Shown: piece by piece, positions 39,151 through 47,657 of the stretch
Layout of the letters: each line of letters starts with the position of its first letter
How positions within the stretch are numbered: position 1 is the first letter of the stretch
The notes under the pieces: generated by a model
What the model was told of the DNA's origin: nothing
What the model saw: only the letters and a program-made list of their open reading frames with translations
Databases searched by the model: none
Position numbers and translations under genes: made by a program
Origin: Anaeramoeba ignava
Taxonomy: Eukaryota; Metamonada; Anaeramoebidae
Assembly (NCBI GenBank): GCA_028826165.1
Contig: JAPDFW010000075.1
Coordinates: 258,501-322,500 of the forward strand
Direction: 5' to 3'
DNA: 64,000 bases

Positions 39151-40621
39151 ATGGAAATTGATTATTTCCTTGTTCTTGATTTAGAAGCAACTGTAAAAAT
39201 TAAAATTAAAATTAAAATTAAAATTAAAATTAAAATTAAAATTAAAATTAAAATTAAAATTAAAATTAAAATTAAAATTAAAAATGAATTAAATAGTGTG
39301 GACCTGGTATTTATGAAAATGTTGAAATTATTCAATTTTCTGTTGTTGTTTTAAATCTCAAAAATAATTTAATTGAAAATAAATTTGATTCTTATAGTAA
39401 AAATTTATTAATTTAATGAAAAAACAAAAAAATCCAAAATTTATTCCTATTATTTTATTATTTATTAGTTAAACCAATTATTCATCCAAAATTAACACAC
39501 TTTTGTTATAAATTAACTAAAATTACACAAGTATTTATTCAAAATAAAAATTCAAAATAAAAATTCAAAATAAAAATTCAAAATTTTTAAAATAAAAAGA
39601 AACAAGTTGATAATTCACAAATATTTAAAGAAGTTTTAATAAAATTTGAAAAATGGATGATAGAAAATGAATTTATTAAAAAAGATGGAACAAAAATAAA
39701 AAAATTTCATTTTTTAACATTTGGACCTGATGATTTTAGAAAATTTTTATTAACTCAATTAAAAATTTCACAAATTAAATCAATTCCAAGTTATTTCAAT
39801 TATTTTTTTGATTTCCAAAAATATTTCAAATTCAAAAATCAAGAAAAACAATCAAGAGGACTTAGCAAGTAAATTATATATTTTTTGAATATAATATTAA
39901 TAAATATTAATAAACTAAAATTAGTTTATTAACATATTATGGATTAGATTTTATTGGACAAGCACATAATAGTTTATATGATTGTATTAATACAGCAAGA
40001 ATTATTCAAAAACTTAATAATGAAATACCATTTAAAATAACTGAAAATGATTTAGATTCTATTTTTAGTAAAACAAAAAATTCAAAATCAAAGAAAACTA
40101 ATTTAATTGAAAATCAAAATCAAAATCAAAATCAAAATCAAAATCAAAATCAAAATAAAATTCAAAACCAAAATCAAATTCAAATTCAAAACCAAAATCA
40201 AAACCAAAATCAAATTCAAAATCAAAATCAAATTCAAAATGAAAATAAAATTCAAAACCAAAATCAAATTCAAAATCAAAATCAAATTCAAAATGAAAAT
40301 AAAATTCAAAACCAAAATCAAAATCAAATTCAAAATCAAATTCAAATTCAAAATGAAAATAAAATTCAAAACCAAAATCAAAATCAAATTCAAAATCAAA
40401 ATCAAAATCAAAACCAAAATAAAATTCAAAACCAAAATCAAAATCAAAATCAAATTCAAAATCAAATTCAAATTCAAAATCAAATTCAAATTCAAAATCA
40501 AAATCAAAATCAAAATCAAAATCAAAATCAAAATCAAAATCAAAATCAAAATCAAAATCAAAATCAAAATCAAAACAAAACAGAAGAAATACAAAACGAA
40601 ACTCAAAATCAAAACTATTAA
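39151..40621 (+). CDS. ERI1-like DEDDh 3'-5' exonuclease, copy 1, with N/Q-rich tail
   Basis: Five exons: 39151-39192, 39297-39396, 39469-39530, 39600-39868, 39925-40621, giving 389 residues. All DEDDh residues are visible: DLEAT (motif I), FLTFGPDDFRKFL (motif II), AHNSLYDCINTARI (motif III, His and Asp). ERI1-specific context is also present: FLVLDLEATC, IKPIIHPKLTHFCYKLTKITQ, VDNSQIFKEVLIKFEKWM and GLSNLLTYYGL. ERI1-type enzymes trim 3' overhangs of small RNAs, histone mRNA or 5.8S rRNA; there is no N-terminal SAP domain here. The last 150 residues are NQ/IQ repeats. Intron 1 is an AAAATT array directly after EAT. It was tandemly duplicated about 2.06 kb downstream. Confidence 0.88.
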
Positions 40622-41209
40622 ATTCAAAAATAAAACTATTAAAATCAAATTCAAAACTATTAAAATCAAATTCAAAACTATTAAAATCAAATTCAAAATT
40701 ATTAAAATCAAAATCAAAACAAATTTAAATAGAAAATAGAAAATAGAAAATAGAAAATAGAAAATAGAAAATAGAAAATAGAAAATAGAAAATAGATGAA
40801 AAGTCTAATAAATATTAATCTAATAAAAAAATTGTTTTCAATAAAATGATCAAGTTAAAATAATTATTCAATTTAAATAAAAGCAAAAGAAAAACATTTT
40901 TGAAATTTAATTTTAAATTTAATTTTAAATTTGGAATTTTGGAATTGAATTTGATCAAAATTGTCTACTTTTTTATTTTGATCATTTTCTAATAATTTTT
41001 TAATTTATAATAACTTTTTATTAATTTTTAATTTAAAAAAAATAAAAAGTCCACTTTTTTTTGATATTTAAAAAATTTATTTTCATTTTTCATTTTTCAT
41101 TTTTCATTTTTTTCTTTTTATTTTCATTTTTTTTTTCAAAATTAAATTAAAACTTTAAAAACAAATTTAAACTTTAAAAATTAAAAATTTAAAAATTAAA
41201 AATTTAAAA
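40622..41209. repeat. Spacer between the two ERI1-like copies
   Basis: Holds remnants of a TTAAAATCAAATTCAAAACTA unit (40618-40715), then about ten AAATAG hexamers (40733-40797), then unique AT-rich sequence. Before copy 2 there is a leader with four TTTTTCAT units followed by CATTTTTTTTTTC, at about 41085-41140. No gene is seen. Confidence 0.8.
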
Positions 41210-42340
41210 ATGGAAATTGATTATTTCCTTGTTCTTGATTTAGAAGCAACTGTAAAAATTAAAATTAAAAATAAAAATATAATTAAAATTAAAATTAAAA
41301 TTAAAATTAAAATTAAAATTAAAATTAAAATTAAAATTAAAATTAAAATTAAAATTAAAATTAAAATTAAAATTAAAAATAAAATTAAAATTAAAATTAA
41401 AATTAAAATTAAAATTAAAATTAAAATTAAAATTAAATTTAAAATTGAAATTAAAATTAAATTTAAAAATGAATTAAATAGTGTGGACCTGGTATTTATG
41501 AAAATGTTGAAATTATTCAATTTTCTGTTGTTGTTTTAAATCTCAAAAATAATTTAATTGAAAATAAATTTGATTCTTATAGTAAAAATTTATTAATTTA
41601 ATGAAAAAACAAAAAAATCCAAAATTTATTCCTATTATTTTATTATTTATTAGTTAAACCAATTATTCATCCAAAATTAACACGATTTTGTTATAAATTA
41701 ACTAAAATTACACAAGTATTTATTCAAAATAAAAATTCAAAATAAAAATTCAAAATAAAAATTCAAAATTTTTAAAATAAAAAGAAACAAGTTGATAATT
41801 CACAAATATTTAAAGAAGTTTTAATAAAATTTGAAAAATGGATGATAGAAAATGAATTTATTAAAAAAGATGGAACAAAAATAAAAAAATTCCATTTTTT
41901 AACATTTGGACCTGATGATTTTAGAAAATTTTTATTAACTCAATTAAAAATTTCACAAATTAAATCAATTCCAAGTTATTTCAATTATTTTTTTGATTTC
42001 CAAAAATATTTCAAATCCAAAAATAAAAGAAAATATCGAATAGGACTTAGCAAGTAAATTATATATTTTTTGAATATAATATTAATAAATATTAATAAAT
42101 AAAATTAGTTTATTAACAGATTATGGATTAGATTTTATTGGGCAAGCACATAATAGTTTATATGATTGTATTAATACAGCAAGAATTTTTCAAAAACTTA
42201 GTAACGAAATACCATTTAAAATAACTGAAAATGATTTAGATTCTATTTTTAGTAAAACAAAAAATACAAAGAAAACAAAAAATAATTCTAATTCTAATTC
42301 TAATTCTAAAATCAAAATTAATGAAATATTTTATTTATAA
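41210..42340 (+). CDS. ERI1-like DEDDh 3'-5' exonuclease, copy 2, short tail
   Basis: Same five-exon layout as copy 1: 41210-41251, 41482-41581, 41654-41715, 41785-42053, 42109-42340; 234 residues. Exons 1-4 have identical lengths. Differences are few (LTHFCY to LTRFCY, LLTYYG to LLTDYG, IIQKLN to IFQKLS), plus a changed block before GLS. All catalytic DEDDh residues are kept. Intron 1 is 230 nt against 104 nt in copy 1, because its AAAATT array is longer. The tail is NSNSNSNSKIKINEIFYL with no N/Q repeat. The last 20 nt overlap the start of the RRM gene in another frame, so a one-base change could fuse them. Confidence 0.85.
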
Positions 42341-43659
42341 TGAAGATGAAATTGAGAAAGATGTTATTGTTATAAGTAACCTTCCTTTTTCATTAACAGA
42401 AACAGAACTTAAAGAAGAAATTTCTAAATTTGTGGGAGTGTAAAAATTTAAAAACAATTTAAAATATAAAACAAGAAATTTATTAAATTATTATCTTTCT
42501 AAAAAGGGAAAATGTTCTTCTTTGTCAAAGAGATGGAAAACCAACTGGAAATGGATATGTTCATTTAAAAAATTCTTCAGATACACAAAAAATAATTAAA
42601 TTATTAAATCAAACAAGATTTTTTGGTCGAATAATTAGAGTTGAAATGGCGAAAAAAAATTCAAAATCAAAGAAAACAAAAAATCCAAAATCAAAAAAAT
42701 CTCAAAATCAAAATCAAAATGGATCTGAAAAAAAAAAAAGTAAAACTGGAATTCATGTTTCAAATTTATCTTTTGAAATGAAAGATGAAGAATTTAAGAA
42801 AATTTTTGAAAAATTTCAAGTAAAAGAAGCAAGAATTGCAAGAAATAAAAATGGGAAAAGTAAAGGATTTGGATTTGTTGAATTTGAAACAGAAGAAGAT
42901 CAAAAAGAAGCTTTGAAACTTAATGGAACTGAATTTTTTAATCGAAAAATTGGGATTCGAATATCTTTTGAAGAATCTGAAGAAGAAAATAACAAAACAG
43001 AAATTGTTTCAAATCAAAATCAAAATCAAAATCAAAATCAAAATCAAAATCAAAATGAAAATCAAAATCAAATTCAAAATCAAAATCAAAATCAAAATGA
43101 AAATGAAAATGAAAATGAAAATGAAAATGAAAATGAAGATGAAAATGAAGATGAAAATTCAAATTCAAAATCAAATTCAAATTCAACATCAAGATTTAAT
43201 CCAAAATCAAATTCTGATTCAAATTCAAATTCAACATCAAGATTTAATCCAAAATCAAATTCAAGATTTAATCCAAAATCAAATTCAAGATTTAATCCAA
43301 AATCAAATTCAAGATTTAATCCAAAATCAAATTCAAGATTTAATCCAAAATCAAATTCTGATTCAAATTCAAATCCAACATCAAGATTTAATCCAAAATC
43401 AAATTCAAATTCAATTTCAAATTCAAGATTTAATCCAAAATTAAATTCAAATTCAAATTCAACATCAAGATTTAATCCAAAATCAAATTCTGATTCAAAT
43501 TCAAATTCAAGATTTAATCCAAAATCAAATTCAAGATTTAATCCAAAATCAAGATTTAATCCAAAATCAAATTCAAATTCAAATTCAACATCAAGATTTA
43601 ATCCAAAATCAAATTCAAATTCAAATTCAACATCAAGATTTAATCCAAAATCAAATTAA
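42321..43659 (+). CDS. Two-RRM RNA-binding protein with SRFNPKSN repeats
   Basis: Exons 42321-42439 and 42507-43659 (67-nt phase-2 intron, gtaaaa...aaaag) give 423 residues. The intron lies inside RRM1, and splicing restores VIVISNLPFSLTETEL through VLLCQRDGKPTGNGYVHL. RRM2 has RNP2 IHVSNLSF and RNP1 KGFGFVEF. A basic SK-rich linker joins them. The C-terminal half is NQ, then EN/ED, then many SRFNPKSN octapeptides mixed with SNSNST. Tandem RRMs of this kind occur in nucleolysin/nucleolin-like and SR-like proteins; no orthologue is claimed. The start ATG is chosen because it is in frame with RRM1 and has no better upstream alternative. It overlaps the end of ERI1-like copy 2. The octapeptide array runs on past the stop to about 43875. 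Confidence 0.8.
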
Positions 43660-43993
43660 AATCCAAATTCAATTTCAAATTCAAAATCAAAATCAAAATC
43701 AAAATTCAATTTCAAATTCAAAATCAAAATCAAAATCAAAATCAAATTCAAATTCAAATTCAAATTCAAATCCAAATTCAACTTCAACATCAAAATCAAA
43801 ATCAAGATTTAATCCAAAATCAAATTCAAGATTTAATCCAAAATCAAATTCAAGATTTAATCCAAAATTAAATTAAAATTTAAAATGGAGAATGAGGAAA
43901 AAAAAAATGAAAAGAAATTTTTGCTTTTTGAATGAATTAATTTGTTTCTGGAAAAAAATTCAATTAAGGATAAAGAAATTTTTTGATTTCAAA
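43660..43993. repeat. Continuation of the SRFNPKSN-coding array and 3' spacer
   Basis: After the RRM stop the same AATCAAATTCAAGATTT units continue to about 43875, so the stop looks recent or the array has drifted. At 43891-43919 there is a leader-like block identical to one at 47415-47443, then unique AT-rich sequence to the ankyrin gene stop. Confidence 0.75.
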
Positions 43994-46900
43994 TCAATTC
44001 AAAATTAAATCAATAATTGAATTTTGATTTAATTGATAATAATCTTTTAAATCTGAAAATTCTTCATAATTTTCTTTTTTAATCTTATTTGATTCAAATT
44101 CATCATGATAAAGAAAGTAAATGAATTGATTTAATGTTGAAAATGATTTTCCTGAATAATCATGAACTTGATTTGATGAATCTTGAACACTTAAAAACAT
44201 TCCTTTGAATAATTCACTTCTTATAATTAATATTAATTTATGAACTTTGATTGATTTTTCTTCTTTTTGATTTTCTTTTTCTTCTTGATAAATTATTGTG
44301 AAATCTTTTGTTGATTCTTGTTGATATAATTGTTGAAAATCTTTTAGAATTCCTTTTCTTCCTTTTTTATTTTCAATCCATTTTGAATCAAATCCAATTT
44401 CTTGAAATATTTCTTCAATTTTTTCATCTTCATTTTCATCTTCATTTTCATTTTCATCTTCATCTTCATCTTCATCTTCATCTTCATCTTCATCTTCATC
44501 TTCATCTTCATTTTCATCTTCATCTTCATTTTCATCTTCATCTTCATTTTCATCTTCATTTTCATTTTCATTTTCATTTTCATCTTCATCTTCATCTTCA
44601 TCTTCATTTTCATCTTCATTTTCATCTTCATTTTCATTTTCATTTTCATCTTCATTTTCATTTTCATCTTCATCTTCATCTTCATCTTCATTTTCATCTG
44701 AGAAAAAATTGAAAAAATGATTAAAATTAGGAAATCCAGTATAAAGAAAATTAAGAGCAATTCGAACATCTTCTTTGGATTTCTGTTGACAAATATTGAT
44801 TAATCTTTGTAAAATTGAATTATCATTATTGAATCTTGTTAATAAAATCAATTTATGAACATAAAATTTGAAACCATTATTTGATTGAATTTGATAATCT
44901 GAAAAATTGTCTTTATCATTTGAAATCAATAATTTGTTCATATCTTGATTGATTGAATAAATTTTTGAAAATAAATCAATAAATTCTTTTGTGATTTGCC
45001 GTTTTTCCAATTTAAAAACATTTGCATCATTCATCAATAATAATTGAATTAATTTTTGATTTTGGTTTTTAATTGATATTGAAAGTGCTGTTCGATTTCC
45101 ATCCCACCCTGTTGTTTTTGCATTAATATCAATTCCTTTTTCAATCAAATATTGGATAATTTCAAGTGATGAATTATATTGGCAAGCAAAATGTAAAGCT
45201 GTTTCATTTGAAATTGTTTTTTCATTAATATCAATTCCTTTTTCAATTAAATATTGAATAATTTCAAATGATGAATTTGGATTGGAACAAGCAAAATGTA
45301 AAGCGGTCATTTGAAAGTTTGGGCGTATACATGCATATGTATCTGTTTTTACATTAATATCAATTCCTTTTTCAATCAAATATTTGATAATTTCAAATGA
45401 TATATTTTTATTTAGGCAAGCAAAATGTAAAGCTGTTTCATTTGAAGTTGTTTTTGAATTAATATCAATTCCTTTTTCAATCAAATATTTGATAATTTCA
45501 AATGATGAATTTGGATTGGAACAAGCAAAATGTAAAGCTGTTTCATTTGAAATTGTTTTTGAATTAATATCAATTCCTTTTTCAATTAAATATTGGATAA
45601 TTTCAAATGATATATTTTTATTTAGGCAAGCAAAATGTAAAGCTGTTTCATTTGAAGTTGTTTTTGAATTAATATCAATTCCTTTTTCAATCAAATATTT
45701 GATAATTTCAAATGATGAATTTGGATTGGAACAAGCAAAATGTAAAGCGGTCATTTGAAAGTTTGGGCGTATACATGCATATGGATCTGTTTTTGAATTA
45801 ATATCAATTCCTTTTTCAATCAAATATTTGATAATTTCAAATGATATATTTTTATTTAGGCAAGCAAAATGTAAAGCTGTTTCATTTGAAATTGTTTTTG
45901 AATTAATATCAATTCCTTTTTCAATTAAATATTGAATAATTTCAAGTGATGAATTATATTGGCAAGCAAAATGTAAAGCTGTTTCATTTGAAATTGTTTT
46001 TGAATTAATATCAATTCCTTTGGAAATCAAATATTGGATAATTTCAAGTGATGAATTATATTGGCAAGCAAAATGTAAAGCTGTTTCATTTGAAGTTGTT
46101 TTTGAATTAATATCAATTCCTTTTTCAATCAAATATTTGATAATTTCAAATGATGAATTTGGATTGGAACAAGCAAAATGTAAAGCGGTCATTTGAAAGT
46201 TTGGGCGTATACATGCATATGTATCTGTTTTTACATTAATATCAATTCCTTTTTCAATCAAATATTTGATAATTTCAAATGATATATTTTTATTTAGGCA
46301 AGCAAAATGTAAAGCTGTTTTATTTTGATTTGTTTTTGAATTAATATTAATTCCTTTGGAAATCAAATATTTGATAATTTCAAATGATATATTTTTATTT
46401 AGGCAAGCAAAATGTAAAGCTGTTTCATTTGAAATTGTTTTTGAATTAATATCAATTCCTTTTTCAATCAAATATTGGATAGTTTCAAATGATATATTTT
46501 TATTTAGGCAAGCAAAATGTAAAGCTGTTTTATTTGAAGTTGTTTTTGAATTAATATCAATTCCTTTTTCAATCAAATATTTGATAATTTCAAGTGATAT
46601 ATTTTTATTTAGGCAAGCAAAATGTAAAGCTGTTTCATTTGAAGTTGTTTTTGAATTAATATCAATTCCTTTTTCAATCAAATATTTGATAATTTCAAAT
46701 GATATATTTTTATTTAGGCAAGCAAAATGTAAAGCTGTTTCATTTTGATTTGTTTTTGAATTAATATTAATTCCTTTGGAAATCAAATATTTGATAATTT
46801 CAAGTGATGAATTTGGATTTGGATTTTGACAAGCAAAATGTAAAGCTGTTTTATTTGAAATTGTTTTTGAATTAATATCAATTCCTTTTTCAATCAAATA

Positions 46901-47368
46901 TTTGATAGTTTCAAATGATATATTTTTATTTAGGCAAGCAAAATGTAAAGCTGTTTTATTTGAAGTTGTTTTTGAATTAATATCAATTCCTTTTTCAATC
47001 AAATATTTGATAATTTCAATTGAATTTTCTTTGTTTAAATGAATCATTGAATAATATAAGATTGATTTTTGTTTATTATCTGTTGAATTGATTGAAATTC
47101 CATTTTCAATCAAATATTGAATAATTTCAATTCTTGAATTGTTTATAATTGAAATATGTAATGAATTTCTTCCCATTTTATCAATTGAATTTATTTTTAT
47201 TCCTTTTGAAATCAATAGTTTAATCATTTCAAGTGAAACTTGTTTTTCGATTGCAAAATGTAAAATTGGTTTGTTTTCTTTTTCTTTTTCTTTCTCTTTT
47301 TCTGAAATGGATTCAATTTGTTTCAATGATTCAATATTATTTTGTTCAATAATTTCAAAAATATTCAT
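43994..47368 (-). CDS. Ankyrin-repeat protein with acidic tract and two BTB domains
   Basis: A single exon of 1124 residues. After a short N-terminal part with three diverged ankyrin repeats come about 17 near-identical 35-residue repeats of the form TALHFACLNKNISFEIIKYL plus IEKGIDINSKTTSNE. Three of them carry an insert TDTYACIRPNFQM or TDPYACIRPNFQM. One diverged repeat (RTALSISIKNQNQ) ends the array near residue 770. A first BTB (about 803-886: GFKFYVHKLILLTRF) is followed by a D/E/N tract (about 889-986). A second BTB (about 1016-1124: KVHKLILIIRSELFKGMFLSV) closes the protein. BTB proteins commonly recruit substrates to Cullin-3; here the ankyrin stack would be the binding surface (inference). 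The leader is at 47385-47443. Confidence 0.93.
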   Translation of the reverse strand: MNIFEIIEQNNIESLKQIESISEKEKEKEKENKPILHFAIEKQVSLEMIKLLISKGIKINSIDKMGRNSLHISIINNSRIEIIQYLIENGISINSTDNKQKSILYYSMIHLNKENSIEIIKYLIEKGIDINSKTTSNKTALHFACLNKNISFETIKYLIEKGIDINSKTISNKTALHFACQNPNPNSSLEIIKYLISKGININSKTNQNETALHFACLNKNISFEIIKYLIEKGIDINSKTTSNETALHFACLNKNISLEIIKYLIEKGIDINSKTTSNKTALHFACLNKNISFETIQYLIEKGIDINSKTISNETALHFACLNKNISFEIIKYLISKGININSKTNQNKTALHFACLNKNISFEIIKYLIEKGIDINVKTDTYACIRPNFQMTALHFACSNPNSSFEIIKYLIEKGIDINSKTTSNETALHFACQYNSSLEIIQYLISKGIDINSKTISNETALHFACQYNSSLEIIQYLIEKGIDINSKTISNETALHFACLNKNISFEIIKYLIEKGIDINSKTDPYACIRPNFQMTALHFACSNPNSSFEIIKYLIEKGIDINSKTTSNETALHFACLNKNISFEIIQYLIEKGIDINSKTISNETALHFACSNPNSSFEIIKYLIEKGIDINSKTTSNETALHFACLNKNISFEIIKYLIEKGIDINVKTDTYACIRPNFQMTALHFACSNPNSSFEIIQYLIEKGIDINEKTISNETALHFACQYNSSLEIIQYLIEKGIDINAKTTGWDGNRTALSISIKNQNQKLIQLLLMNDANVFKLEKRQITKEFIDLFSKIYSINQDMNKLLISNDKDNFSDYQIQSNNGFKFYVHKLILLTRFNNDNSILQRLINICQQKSKEDVRIALNFLYTGFPNFNHFFNFFSDENEDEDEDEDENENEDENENENEDENEDENEDEDEDEDENENENENEDENEDEDENEDEDENEDEDEDEDEDEDEDEDEDENENEDENEDEKIEEIFQEIGFDSKWIENKKGRKGILKDFQQLYQQESTKDFTIIYQEEKENQKEEKSIKVHKLILIIRSELFKGMFLSVQDSSNQVHDYSGKSFSTLNQFIYFLYHDEFESNKIKKENYEEFSDLKDYYQLNQNSIIDLILN
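44408..44700. repeat. Coding GATGAA/GAAAAT tract (DE/EN) in the ankyrin-BTB gene
   Basis: Hexamers of TTCATC and TTCATT on the plus strand encode an acidic run of about 97 residues between the two BTB domains. Long open frames also appear antisense to it, but they are composition artefacts. Confidence 0.93.
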
Positions 47369-47384
47369 TTTTCTTTTAATTCTT

Positions 47385-47657
47385 TATTTCAAAATGAAAA
47401 AAAAATGAAAAAAAAATGAGGAAAAAAAAAATGAAAAGAAATTAACCGTTATTTTTTTTTATTGTTTAAAAATTAATAAATAAAAAGAAATCAAATTAAT
47501 AGTTTCAATTAAAAATTAAAATAAAAAAAAGGAGAAAAAAAAATTCCATTTTTTAAAAAGAAAATCCAAATAAAAAAACGTTGAAAAAAAAACAAAAACA
47601 AAAACAAAAACAAAAATAATTTTTTTTCATTTTTTTTTTCAATTTTTTTTTTATTTG
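47385..47657. promoter_or_regulatory. Divergent leader region, ankyrin-BTB (-) and NEK (+)
   Basis: Near the ankyrin start the plus strand has repeated AAAAAAAATGA units (47395-47443), the complement of the T-rich leader. Near the NEK start is TTTTTTTCATTTTTTTTTTC (47621-47640), then CAATTTTTTTT and TTTATTTG before the ATG at 47658. A small higher-GC patch AACCGTTA lies at about 47443. Confidence 0.45.

Noticed and set aside
40107-40739. Long KIKIK/LILIL open frames on both strands
   Set aside because: They are alternate frames of the NQ hexamer tail of ERI1-like copy 1; the NQ frame connects by splicing to the exonuclease.
44308-44769. Antisense HLHFHF, FIFIFI and MKMKMK frames
   Set aside because: Shadows of the acidic tract of the ankyrin-BTB gene; the composition alone removes stops.
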